From: Phytophthora colocasiae
Taxonomy: Eukaryota; Oomycota; Peronosporomycetes; Peronosporales; Peronosporaceae
Direction of reading: 5' to 3'
Assembly (NCBI GenBank): GCA_018806915.1
Contig: JAGKQI010000022.1
Location: forward strand, 186,001 to 250,000
DNA: 64,000 nucleotides
This document shows positions 45,901 through 55,900 of this stretch, in pieces. Position 1 is the stretch's first letter; each line of letters begins with the position of its first letter. The position numbers were made by a program, and so were the translations under genes. The notes under the pieces are model-generated. The model made no database searches. It saw nothing but the letters and a program-made list of their open reading frames with translations, and was not told the origin of the DNA.

Positions 45901-46053
45901 AATCCCCAAGGAAATCAACTGCAACCTGGCTGCGCTTTTGTGCTGCACCATGCCTCATCTACATGTACTGCATTTGCATACACTTCAACCAAGCAAGTGC
46001 AACCTGCAGTGAAACCATTTCTATGGGGTGGTATGCATGATACCCCTGTGTAG
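42964..46053 (+). CDS. PH-VPS9 protein, probable Rab5-type exchange factor
   Basis: Starts MTYTLDSCSQDK (a second ATG is at 43000). A long disordered serine/proline region is followed by a PH domain (about residues 400-505; SGWLRKRGHVRKNWKARYF, ending ENWMYCIEDALL), a helical region, then a C-terminal VPS9 domain (EKAAVLVEVARCIYE, VLARCRLRSVIVARHLI, GETGYYATMLEAAIGYI). The VPS9 signature reading ADDFLPIF occurs in another frame at about 45600-45625, so two compensating indels (near 45590 and in TTTTT 45625-45629) have scrambled about 12 residues there. VPS9 domains load GTP on Rab5-class GTPases at endosomes; PH binds phosphoinositide. The last 60 codons after about 45860 are low in character and may be intron or read-through. 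Confidence 0.75.
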   Translation: MTYTLDSCSQDKMAEKPPPLPRMDSMPPVSARDASYWLAVASAPSSSRSGAATIVSTSSSTRSLDANSFLLSIRSNSSSSSFLDVASGRQNSNKSLLELRNLSILHNPQQNEAEKPSQPLESDIVPPPPPPPSSLYDSNLFAPKTNRRRTRKKNKEGSSSRAHTESKRPVIVAEEVFEHQRYQMVLGWGSKGHLLPLDPDKYMRMVRHSTQRRQRHSHSRGQQEEQEEEDVLLEWFPSSTFPDISLPEPPSVDRGGPTTLKQRSRSATSASRPVANARHHATPTAVTSVSGKALVGPRWEWVSPWHLEVPRDSPSDAVDGWQYASSFSHFNPRPMLRTRGRSIDSLSQSLSQSGGELPSSLPASSSGKRLRVRRRKWVRYRRLRSGRSSISGGTSSSAFDDAFLDSMSGWLRKRGHVRKNWKARYFVLERSVLRYYTDSSCTKLKGEVLLFHPQTRVHYVDVHVAGGRDASFAIQVGPEYTLLLQAAQLRDRENWMYCIEDALLCRDSYHPQGMTIGPGPYCDLRESVAQRRLLSAEAMALDGSSFRDNLGGISHAHGGAVTDDLSDEEDYDGQSESSSSHGQRRSGSNGGDVLRLWASLHAKPGGVLSAVSSASPTLRSLLRACDQFLASFTMRQHIASFLVMFRQKYEQQSGSSVTAMGASAWTRLSEPWAPAGVSGNESDSDQEIREGSLGATPQELHNVTTLQDARSLLALKNYRFFLERSLEMIMEHLADMANPSTPRQLGDSALNGKRAPTDDEWGLARRAALYKLERRTFIPLQEVIYQLLGTGVGLRQEEEERFERLRALVAAQPQSFLEIQMSQQSPSEWKSAIALLNSMDNYSLPSEKAAVLVEVARCIYETHARNTVSTLRAQGNRLQWQLTTSSLFFIFVLARCRLRSVIVARHLISETMITALMIGETGYYATMLEAAIGYIAAFDGVAKTDEMTPPKQRQWKHSIQQLLRMVGSNLFPLSVHVAMNPQGNQLQPGCAFVLHHASSTCTAFAYTSTKQVQPAVKPFLWGGMHDTPV

Positions 46054-46618
46054 GTCACCGGCACTTGAACGAGATGTTCGTCAGCGCTACACCTTCCCCA
46101 ATCCGCGGTTGTGTATGTAAAGCCTAGTGACCCAACGCTCGCGAATCACCTTCCGACACAAGGACTAAAAGCTCGACGCGCCAGGCCACATCGTTGTTCT
46201 AAGGGGTAGTGCATAGCTGTATCCAGATACTGTACCCGCAGCTCTAATCTAGTGCGAAAGTATCTCGCATGCCTTCCGTCTTCGCCTCGCTTGCTAATAC
46301 CTTGCCAAACACGGCGAATCTGTTGGTGTCCGCAATTGCAAAATAAACACGCATCGGCGATCTTCTGACGTTTCGCTCCGTCTCTGATCACCTTTTGCGA
46401 ATTGACAACTGACCGTCACATGGCTACATGCCAGCAGAACACTCCCAAGCGGAAGGATCACGCTGGCCTGCTTGTCAAGCAAGCAGTGCTTGAGCAGTGG
46501 TTGTTGACGGCAAGTAGCAATCGTCTGTAGACCAGTTGGGTTGTCTAATTCAAGTCGAGATGCAGATGTCTTGGGCAGCGTGAACCGCCCCCTTCACCTA
46601 CAGGCTGTAGGCTACAGC
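46054..46618. other. Intergenic, nothing recognised
   Basis: No gene, RNA or repeat is supported between the PH-VPS9 stop and the pogo-like element. Confidence 0.4.
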
Positions 46619-46679
46619 TAACGGAAATTCCCGATTAATACCCCGGGCACTATTTAATAGTACCCTCCCAAAATCCAAA

Positions 46680-46730
46680 AGGTTACTCTGTATTGCCGAA
46701 AGGTTACTCTGTATTGCCGAAAGGTTACTC
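46680..46730. repeat. 21-bp tandem repeat at the transposase stop
   Basis: AGGTTACTCTGTATTGCCGAA at 46680-46700 and 46701-46721, then a third partial unit that contains the transposase stop codon. Confidence 0.9.
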
Positions 46731-47143
46731 GTCGATCAGGGCAGTATCATCAAGAGCGTCGTGCAGCTCGTCCAGATTAAAGTCTCCTACGTTCTCAGGG
46801 TCCTCGTGATCTTCGTCAGCGGCTTCCCAGCTTGCACGGAATCGCTCACCGTAGAGGCGTGCTTCGCAATATGCAAGTCCAGCTAGCTGTCTGTAAAGCC
46901 AGCAGCAGCGACGGAGTTGATGACAGTAGTATCTTGCCATGCCTTTCTTACCCACTCACAAACTACAGCTACCGACGGCATACTCGGGTTGCCGAAGCGA
47001 CTGTGCTCGACCTTGTCGCTCTCCTTCCACGCAATGATCTCCATGTAGAGTAGGTTCTTGAACGTCTTGTAGATGCCAATGTCATGGGAATTCTTGATGG
47101 CATTTTGCTGAATGAGCGTTGCTGGTATAGGACAGACGCACAC
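46725..47143 (-). pseudogene. DDE_1 (pogo-like) transposase C-terminal remnant
   Basis: Minus-strand frame with IPATLIQQNAIKNSHDIGIY, KTFKNLL, then SVAVVCEWVRKAWQDTTVIN, matching the end of the DDE_1 domain after the second catalytic acid. A frame change near 46890 separates it from the acidic C-terminus (FNLDELHDALDDTALIDE) that ends at TAA 46725-46727. The DNA-binding half and the catalytic DDE residues are missing. Confidence 0.75.
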
Positions 47144-47272
47144 CTGTAGACAGTGCTAGTGAATGGCTGGCGCTGCAACAAAATAGCTGGTCACTTGTGT
47201 TGAAGGTTACGATCAGGTTACCCTCGGAGGGCAACTATTCGGGTAGAGGGTATTAATCGGGAATTTCCGTTA

Positions 47273-48835
47273 CATAGATTCCATGCGGCTGTCCACCGTA
47301 ATTCCACGGTCGGGTAAACCCGCTCACACATTCTGAAACAAGACGCACGTCGCAGTGACATTCTTCACCACGACGCAGAACCAGAGAAGGACCATCAGCG
47401 ACAGACAGGCGCTTTTTTGTCCCTGTAATCGACGATCAACACATTCTGAAACAAGACGTCGTCGGAGCACAACTTTCACACGACACGACGCGTAACGATC
47501 TCTCCACCAGCCCAGCAACAGCAACGTGTGCCAGATACACGCGCCTGCCTCGCCTTAAGCAATATACCGCGCTTACAGTGGTCATAACCGACGAACGGTT
47601 AGCGTGGTTGTCCTTGTTCTGCCGCAAACGGAGAGCAGGACCAGTCTCTGGTGCTGCAGCAGCGAGAACCTAGCCTTGATCGCTGCGGGGCTGATTATGA
47701 AGCTCGCCGAGTAGTGCTAGAGTATTCCGCCTGCCCGTCCCAGCTGCGCCGTCGTGGTCTGTTGTTGAAACTTTGGAAACAGCCCAAGGCAAGACCGGTC
47801 ATCCGATATCCTAGATAGAATCTAGCCCGCTAGACAGTGCCTAGTAGACACATCAAGTGCTCGCTGGCAACGCTCCGGACGCAGCGTAGATTCATCGCCG
47901 TTGCCAGGAATAGGTGGGCTTGAATGATACTGGCTGGCATGGAGCTCCGTGGCGTTCGTCGAAGCGGAGCCGGGTGATGCTCGGTGCCGTCAAGTCTTTC
48001 TTTGCTCGAACTCGGAGCGCCACGGCGTAGAGCCAATGCAAACGGCCGCGTGCCAACCCAACCCAGACACAAGAACGACTAACGACCCGTGTACGCTTGG
48101 CTTGGACTGCAGCTAGAAGGTAATGTAGCTCAATAGCCTATTGTTACGAACGGAGGGACAGCTACACGTAGGACACAGACCAACTCGTCGCTCTCTCTCT
48201 CTCTCTCTCTGCATTGTGTAAGTTACCAAAAGGTAAGTCAAGGGTGCCGTCAAGACGTTTGACCCATTCTGGTGAGCTATTCTGCCGTCTGTCCGTCATA
48301 CTACAATCTGGTACGGCTGAATAAAATATTGTCGAAATTTGAGACTCGCTACAGTTTACGGCCACCATGGGAGCGATCCTGCTGGCAGTAACCTGCCCAT
48401 ATCCAATCTGTACCTTGCGATAATTTTGGAGCGTTTACCAGGCGGAAGTAAAACTTATACGAAGGCATATGCAACAAGGTGTTTTTTTCGAGCAGCACCT
48501 CGTGCCTTGACTGCGGTTACCGTCGAGTGTTGAGACTGATTCGTGTTGAGGCCGCTGGACTCGCCAGAAGATCACAACTTCGGTGGATTCCTGGATCCTG
48601 TTGAGAGCGTTTTGTCGTTGCGTTGCTCGAAGGAGAGTTGAACGGATACAGCCGCGACATTCTCAGAATTATTTCTAGCAACTGAAGCACGGCTCTAATG
48701 AATCAGTGGCGGTCGCTTTACAAGTAAGCTTAGTGTTAATAGCGTCAATGAACATGCCATCGAGTCACTTTGCTGCTTGGATTCGGCAACTCAAATCAAA
48801 GTCAATAAACGCGCGCCGTAGTCGCACTCACAGTG
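47273..48835. other. Intergenic with short repeats
   Basis: No gene is supported. A 19-bp direct repeat CACATTCTGAAACAAGACG lies at 47327-47345 and 47440-47458, and a (CT)10 microsatellite at about 48191-48210. A frame at 48339-48533 contains SNLYLAIILERLPGGSKTYT, possibly a protein relic I cannot place. Confidence 0.4.
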
Positions 48836-48839
48836 CCTC

Positions 48840-49268
48840 TGTCGCGACCTGATAAGGATCGGGTACTAGCGGGCTGTTATGTGAGTGCAGGTCCGGGCAG
48901 GGAGGCAGAAGACTTAACTGAAACAAATGTAAGTGTCTTGTTGTTGTTCTTCTTCTTAGCAGGTAAAATCACGACTGACTAGTTATGCCGGGAACTCACT
49001 GCTCCAATGCACACTTGTAAGGGTGACTCCCCGTCGAAACACTAGAGCGGGAGTCCTTGAGAGTGTCCTCCCTCCGCACGACACTCGCGGGAGGATGTAG
49101 ATAGACGGCACAGACGGTAGTAAACGGGGACGTACCCCTGAGTGGACCTCGGACTGATCACTACGCCAAGTGTTCACAACACGACGTGTGTGACGAATGA
49201 CAAGGCCCCGAGGCATGGGGCACAGCCGTACACGCAGGTTCGAACGTCATATTCCCGGGCACGGGACA
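48840..49268 (-). repeat. 3' LTR of the Gypsy element (left copy)
   Basis: 429 bp, identical to the right LTR except for five substitutions, all within about 49139-49195. On the element's strand a purine-rich GGTCGGGGAGTT lies directly before the LTR (49269-49280), a fair polypurine tract. The membrane ORF ends inside this LTR at 49161. Confidence 0.95.
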
Positions 49269-50333
49269 AACTCCCCGACCAAGAGCCGAGCGTCCGCGAT
49301 CGGCACGGCCGTGCCCCATGTCGCGGAGGCACTGCACGACGCGTTGCTCATCGCTACTGAGAACAAAGCCAGACTCCACCTCAGGACGGTAAGTAGTCAG
49401 CGAAGGAGTAGTAGTCGAAACCTCGTTCGGAGTTTCGCTCGGAAGGACGGAGCTCCTCCCTTCAGAGAGAGTAACTGTAGGGCGGACGGTTTCGACGGGA
49501 ACTACGGAACTTCTGAGACTAGCAAGGCAAGCAGCCTCTCGACGGTTGCATCGATTCACTTCGCGGCGCACAGATTTTAGCGCCTTCTTCACCACAAATC
49601 GGGGAGCAGCACTCTTCAGACGGCTACTTCCTTGGCCAAATCGCCAACCATGGGTCACAATTCCGACAGCAACAATGACGCCTGTAGTGGGAGTTAGCCA
49701 GCGAGTCCACGCGAACACTAGGTTGAATAAATTCGTCACCACGAGCACCACGGCTAAACCAGCAGTTCCCAGAGTCACGAACTCCAACAGGTCGTACAGC
49801 ATCATAGGCACGTGAATGACCAGTGAGAGTACTAGTAGAATGAACCAGCAGCAACCCTTGACGATGGCCAGGACTCGCTGACCAACGGTTGCCCAAGCCT
49901 CCCACGTAGCGCGAGAGTAAGCCAAGTAGGAATATCCCGAACGCATGCTCAAATCCGGGAGGTAGTCGCCAAAAGTGACCAATAAGGCGGCCCACCAACT
50001 CCGTAACATTACCCCGTACGGACCATATTCATCTTCACCCTCCTCCAGTACTTGGACAGGGACGGCAAAGAAAGCGTTCCACAGAGCGAACACGTACGAC
50101 GGTCCAGCGAGTTGGTTGAGCTCGGGGTCGCTAAGCACTTCCTGGTATCGAGTCACAAAATTGAATAGTATCGACGAGTTCACAGACACCACCATCCAGG
50201 CTTGAGTCGTCAATGACCAGGCTACTCCACGGACCGAAGACGTCAGTACCCAGAGCATCACAGTAGTTAGGTAAGCAGGGAGTAGCTCGAGACGGAAGTA
50301 GTTCTCGTACGCGGACAGTAGCAGCTCGTACAT
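49161..50333 (-). CDS. Multi-pass membrane protein ORF in env position of the Gypsy element
   Basis: In-frame ATG at 50333 (MYELLLSAYENYF); the open frame itself begins at a GTG at 50420 just after a TGA. About 390 residues. Hydrophobic segments: AYLTTVMLWVLTSSV, SYVFALWNAFFAVPVQVL, CCWFILLVLSLVIHVPMMLY, FVTLGTAGLAVVLVVTNLF and TGVIVAVGIVTHGW, three to five of them membrane-spanning. Then a basic stretch (RLKSAAPRFVVKKALKSVRR) and a Ser/Thr/Pro tail that runs into the 3' LTR, where it stops. Same strand as pol, downstream of it, as an env gene would be, but no signal peptide, furin-like site or fusion peptide was recognised, so 'env' is positional only. Confidence 0.65.
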   Translation of the reverse strand: MYELLLSAYENYFRLELLPAYLTTVMLWVLTSSVRGVAWSLTTQAWMVVSVNSSILFNFVTRYQEVLSDPELNQLAGPSYVFALWNAFFAVPVQVLEEGEDEYGPYGVMLRSWWAALLVTFGDYLPDLSMRSGYSYLAYSRATWEAWATVGQRVLAIVKGCCWFILLVLSLVIHVPMMLYDLLEFVTLGTAGLAVVLVVTNLFNLVFAWTRWLTPTTGVIVAVGIVTHGWRFGQGSSRLKSAAPRFVVKKALKSVRREVNRCNRREAACLASLRSSVVPVETVRPTVTLSEGRSSVLPSETPNEVSTTTPSLTTYRPEVESGFVLSSDEQRVVQCLRDMGHGRADRGRSALGRGVCPVPGNMTFEPACTAVPHASGPCHSSHTSCCEHLA

Positions 50334-50727
50334 GGTGGAGTCAGGTAGAAGTCGCAGGTAGGAGTCACGAGAGTCACTTAATTCGGAGGAGTCGAAAGAG
50401 AAAATGGCAGGAGTGTTCACTCAGCGCCAAGCCCGGTCAAGCAAAGGGTCCGACTCGATAGGAGGTCGAGGAGCTTACACTTGACCGTTGTATGAAGAAA
50501 TATTCAAGAAATTCCACTGAGCCGTTCTCATCAATCCCCGAAGTCTTTCGCGGGAATTACTCGGAAACACGCACGTCTCGTCCCAGGGTACAAGGGGATC
50601 TGAAGGCAGAGTTCTCAGAGGAGTACTCAGGGGACCGTATAGTCAACCTTACAGCCAACGAGTGGCTCTCATTCTTCAATTCGCTACGGCTCCGGCACCA
50701 ATTCCAGTCACCGCCTTCCTGTGAACG
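50334..50727. promoter_or_regulatory. Divergent intergenic region inside the Gypsy element
   Basis: About 390 bp between the start of the membrane ORF (minus, ATG 50333) and that of the opposite-strand ORF (plus, ATG 50728). If both are expressed separately from the genomic RNA, their promoters, or a splice acceptor for the membrane ORF, must lie here or further away. No clear core element was identified. Confidence 0.3.
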
Positions 50728-52382
50728 ATGGGAGCGACTAAGTCCGCCCCAGGCACGCCACGTCCAGCTTCGCCGTCCTCCTCGGCACCAGCCACAGCAT
50801 CTCTGAACGACGAAATAGTCAAGCAGATCACCGCAATTATCGCACCCGGAGTAACTTCGTCCGAGGAGAGGGTCAAGAAGCAAGCACAACGAGAATTCTG
50901 GACGGCCATGAGGGAGAAATTATCTGTGAACGAAGGCTCTTCCGGACTATTTGTCTTGGACCAGATTGCTCTGTCCATCCTCGACGACACGGACGACAAG
51001 GACTTGGCCTTCACGGACCCAGTGATGTTGCTGCCTAAACCTTCGGCACAACGTGAAGCCACTAATGCGTATGTCCATGAGCGATTCTCGAACACCCACG
51101 ACCTCCCAAACCCAGAAGTTAGCTCGGCACCTGTAATCCACGGCAAGGCTCCTCCCGTCGCGAAGATAACTCCTAGGCAAAAGGTTCCCAAGAAGAAGGG
51201 GAAAACGACGGCATCCGAGGCGGCTACGAGTGCAGCCCTCCTGGCCCTCGGCAAGGATCAGTCTCCTTCGGTGTTGGGCAAGCGAAAGTCGTCGTCTAAG
51301 AGCCCCCAGGAGTCCAAGAAGGCGAGAGAATCAGAAGACGCGACAGCGACTCCACCCGAGACCGACTTTAGTCCTCTAGTGTTGGCCGACAACACTCCGG
51401 TCAGGAATCTCGGCCGACGTCGAAGCCATCTACCGTCGAGCGGCTAACATGAACAAGTTTTTGTTTCGAGCTCGCGTATCCATGGGAACACTCTAAAAGT
51501 GTGGTACGACCCTCTCGAGAACAAGGATCTACACATCGCTCACTGGCGCTTCTGGATGGCGAATCGAAGTCGCTTCTTTGAGTGGCAGCTCAACGCTCCT
51601 CTAAGGAGTACTACTGCTCGGGGTCAGCGTCGCCGCTGGAAACAGTTGGCGTGCACCGAGCGACTCAAGTTCCTAAGTCGCTGTATCGAAAGTTGGGGTT
51701 ACTACGGATTCCTGCGGCTCTTCGAAGGTGTCGAACCGGATCGACGATTGATGTGGATGGACGGACAGCCAGGCAAGAACGCCCCGGACGCGAACAAGTA
51801 CGAGGGTCCCACGATGATGAATCTCACGAGCTTATACTCGCAGGATCGAGAGGCGTATCACGCTCGCGTCAAAGGGGCTTTGAAGCCCTTCCAATTGGAC
51901 CAGGGAGGGTTTCGCAACATTACATCCTTGCTGGTGTCTACCAACGCTTTGGATCCAGATCAAAAGCCTGGGTACCGGCTGACGGACGAAGCTCTGGCCT
52001 TGAGTCCGTAGGGATGTCTGTTCGAAGGAGGATCCCGACAAGGAACGTTGGGTGGGCGATCGACTCTCCGGCGTTTGGTACAAGTTGACTCACAGTGGTC
52101 GCATCGAGAAGAAGGAGAAGGAGATCAAGGAGAAGGTGAAAGCCGGCAACTATCAGCCCTCTCCCATTCCAGCGTTCAGTGTTAAAGAGGAGAGCGTGCC
52201 AGGATTCACTCTCTGCTTTCGCCCGGACGGCAGCCCCACGGCCGAGATAGCCACGCCGCTAAAGGGGTTCCGAGGAAAAAGGGGTTCCGAGGAAAAAGGG
52301 GATCAGAGGAGAGCGGGTCCGAAGACGAAAGCGACTTCGAGGAGGACGACCTTGACGAGGAGAAGCCGCCAGTGCCAACTTA
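50728..52382 (+). CDS. Opposite-strand ORF inside the Gypsy element
   Basis: Starts MGATKSAPGTPRPASPSSSA at ATG 50728, on the strand opposite gag-pol. 50728-51447 is open for 239 codons with two nuclear-signal-like clusters (KVPKKKGKTT, GKRKSSSKSPQESKKA). After frame changes at about 51410-51490 it continues as WYDPLENKDLHIAHWRFWMA to 52011, then (another change near 52020) WVGDRLSGVWYKLTHSGRIE, and ends in an acidic tail (SDFEEDDLDEEKPPVPT) at TAA about 52380-52382. About 550 codons in all. Codon-like conservation of character across the breaks argues for one real protein. I recognise no family. Antisense ORFs between pol and the 3' LTR are known in Tat/Ogre-type Gypsy elements of plants; similarity beyond position is not shown. 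Confidence 0.65.
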
Positions 52383-52972
52383 ATGTGCTAGCGCGAACGA
52401 GTGGAAGGGCTTCGACGCAGGAGTAGGATGGCAGTTTATATCGCTTCGTGTAGTCACCAAATTTTAACCGCGTAATCTCAAGTCGCCTTCTCGTTTCACC
52501 TCCATTATTTCTAGTCAAAACCGTCGCTCTTCCTCGAGGTGGAGTATCTCCCTAGTCTTGTGACACCCGGAGTCACAAGACAGCTCCACTCCGTCGATGA
52601 TCACCAGGAGAAGAGGAGTCACCGGACCACCAAAGTCACCGAGTAGTCGATAGTCCCCAAATAAGCAGTGGTCATCCAGTAGTAGTAAATCATCAGACAG
52701 TAGTCAATCATCAAGTAGTAGTTAATCATCAAGTAGTAGTTGCCGCCAAGTGAAGTCCATTTCATCGTCTCGTAGTAGTCGGCAGTCACGGCACAGTTGA
52801 GAGTATCCTCAGCAAGGCAGTCGTTGAAAGTTCACAGGATTATGCAGGGACAGTCATTAGACCGTCCAAACGTAGTCGAAAATGTAGAGAAGAGTGTTCC
52901 GCTCGAACACTCGCATCGCAGGACTTATCGTCAAGAGGAGTCGTCACTGTCTTGACTAGTCCGACTCATCAC
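52380..52972. other. Spacer between pol and the opposite-strand ORF, with AGT-rich repeats
   Basis: Both coding regions end here, tail to tail. At about 52675-52745 an 18-bp unit with TCATCAAGTAGTAGTTAA is repeated two to three times within a longer AGTAGT-rich tract. No gene is supported. Confidence 0.6.
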
Positions 52973-55900
52973 TTAAAAGAGTAATTCATCCTCGTCGACA
53001 GCCGCGTTGGCGTCAACCAGCCGAGCACTACGGCGGAGTTGAAGTCCCCGCTCCTTTCGCCTAGTACCCTCAAACGCTGTGATCAACACGTCAAAATCGG
53101 GGCGGAGTGAAGTCGCAGGCAACCAACTCGTCTCGTAGGTAGCAAGTAGCACTAGATACTGCAACTCACCAGCCTTCTTTCTTCGAGCAAGTATGTCGAC
53201 CACCGGTAGACTCGCTCCAGCGAAAGCAGTCTCTTCAGATCCAATGACAAGTCTCTCGATATAGCTCGTCGAGGGTAAGTCCTCCTCAGCGAGTGGACCC
53301 TCGTCGTCCTCGCCCGGAGTAGTAGTAATGCCTTCAGGTACTTCGGTAGGAAAAGGTCGACTCCAGCGACCCCGGAAGGGTTTGAGTCGATTCACATTGA
53401 TGGTGACTATTCTGTTAGGGTGAGTAGGGATTGCGACGCGGTAGGCGTTCTCACCGACAGTACCAACTATTCGGTAAGGACCATGCCAGGAGAAAGCTAA
53501 CTTCTTCGAAGTCTTTTCTCCTCGGCGAGCCCTGAAATACTGGTAGACCCAGACAGCATCACCTTCCTCAAACTTCACAGACACTTGACTGTGGAGTCGC
53601 TGTCCATGGCGACTCTGTGCCTTGAGTAGTTGCCTTTCGACCAGTCGACGAGTATCGCGTAGAGACAGGTAGAGTCGACGCCGGTAAGTCGCGACCTCAT
53701 TACTCTTCCACTGCGAGGAAGTGTTCAAGAAAGCCAAGTCGAGAGGTAGCACCGGGTCACGACCATACAGACTGAAGAACGGAGAGTCACCCAGGGCTTC
53801 GTGAAAGGAAGTCTGATAGGCGAAGAGTACTCTAGGTAGATACAAGTCCCAGTCATCTTGGGACTCACTCACATACATGCGTAGCATTCCAATTAGAGTT
53901 CCGTTGAAGCGTTCGACGAGTCCCTGAGTTTGTGGATGATAAGCCGCCCCAAACAACTTTTTAATCCCTAGAGTCTCGTACAGCGACCTTGCCAACTCGG
54001 AGATAAAGTTGGACCCTTGGTCACTTAGTAGCTTTTCAGGCACTCCATGTCGTGATATCACTTCGTTCACCATGATTTCCACAAAAGTCACAGAATCCAA
54101 ACGCTCAACTGCAAACGCTTCTACCCACCGGGTGAAGTAGTCCGCAAACACCAGGATAAATTTGTTGCCTCTAGGAGTAGTCACGAGAGGGCCAACAGCA
54201 TCCACCACCAGAAGTGAAAAAGGACCAGACAGTTCTTGTATCGGCATTTTCTGCATGAGTCCATTTCGCCACGGGCGGTAGCCTTTGCCACTTCCACAAA
54301 CAGTACACTCGCGGACATACTCAGCGACATCCTTCTTCCAACCGTGCCAGTAGGCGTGCTTTCGCACTTTGTCCATAGTTTTAGTGACTCCCACGTGAGC
54401 AGCGAAGACATCGGAGTGACAGTGGTGTAGCACAGTAGCGATGTAAGTGATCGGAATCACTGGCACTTCTAGTGATCGAGCTGGGCCGGCTCGAGCTTTC
54501 AAGTGTACTCGTCGCATCAGGATACCGTTCTTCACAGTGTAGTGGGGGGCCAAGGACAACACCTTCGCTCGCATTTGAGCGTCGAGGCCAGTGCGCCACT
54601 CTCTAGGAAAGCAATCATCGCCAGTATCCAAGGGGTGCGTTTCTGTTCTTCTTTAAAACGGGCTTGATCCAGGCCGAACACGTCGATGGGTGATACTAGT
54701 AGTTGTTCTTCGTCAAGAGAAGCCTCGTCAGGCGTCGGGGTCGGAGTAGTAGATTCGATAGTATGCTCTTCGTCAGGGAGTCGCTCCCCGACCACGACTT
54801 GATCACTTCCTCCGGTGTTAGTAGGAGTCGTTCTAGCGACTTCTTCCGCCGCGACTTCAGTCTCACTCTCCCCGACCAGAGCAGAAGCCGGTTCATCCTC
54901 GTTAGCTTCGTTCAGTAGCTCGGCCATAGTAACAGCACTGACAGTCACTGCACGTAGTCTAGAGAGTCCGTCCACGTGGCCCATGGAAGTACCAGGCCGG
55001 TGATACACTTTGAACCGTAACTGTGACAGCTCCATCGCCCACCTGGCTAGTTTAGCGTTGCTAGTTCTATTAGCGTCACTGAACACCCACAGTAGTGCCT
55101 TATGGTCGGTGAAGAGATCGAACTCGTAACGGTCGAGGTAGCACCTGAATTTGCGGGTCGCCCACACGATTCCCAGCACTCGATCTCCGAAGTGCCGTTC
55201 TGGTTGTTCACCCAGTTCTTCTCTGACCCAACTAGTAATTTACTAGCGTAGGCGATAGCTCGGTCACGACCGGCGACTTCTTGCATCAAACAGGCACCCA
55301 CTGCTAGCTTCGAGGAGTCGACATAGAGCTTAAACCGCTTGTTGAAGTCCGGGTAGACTAGAATGGGAGGCTCCACTAGCTTACGCTTCAGTTGTACGAA
55401 AGCGGACTCGCAATCAGGACTCCACTCGAAGGGAACACCCTTGGCCTTCAGCCTCTCGATAGGTGCGGAGATAGCGGCATACCCCGGTATGTACCTCCGG
55501 AAGTAACTAGTCAGGCCTAGAAACGCGCGAACCGCACGGAGGTCACTCGGTCGCTCGACATTCAAGACTGCCTTCACCTTCTCAGGATTGGGAAGTATAC
55601 CCGAGGGAGTGACTATGTGACCGAGGAAGGCCACTTGGTCACGACCCCACTTGCACTTCTTCATCTTGAGTTTAAAACCGGCAGTCCTGAAGCGCTCGAG
55701 TACTTGCCGAAGTCGCACGAGGTGAGTTGGGAAGTCGTCACTGAACACTACACAGTCGTCCAAGTAGACTAAACAAGTTCGCCACTTCAAGTCGACTAAC
55801 ACTCCTTCCATAAGTCGCTCAAATGCAGGCACTGCATTGCACAGTCCAAATGGCATAACTAGCCACTCGAACAGTCCAAATTTGCAGGCGAAGGCCGTCT

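Larger units (their letters stand above)
46619..47272 (-). mobile_element. 654-bp pogo/Tc1-mariner-type deletion element
   Basis: Bounded by perfect inverted repeats: TAACGGAAATTCCCGATTAA (first 20 of about 25 bp) at 46619-46643 and its reverse complement at 47248-47272. The terminal TA on each side fits TA target duplication of pogo/Tc1-mariner elements. Inside is only the C-terminal end of a DDE_1 transposase, so it is non-autonomous. Confidence 0.85.

Noticed and set aside
48191..48210. (CT)10 as a regulatory element
   Set aside because: Simple microsatellite far from a supported gene.
49197..49580. Plus-strand frame of 127 codons at the left LTR
   Set aside because: Antisense to the C-terminal part of the membrane ORF with no independent support.
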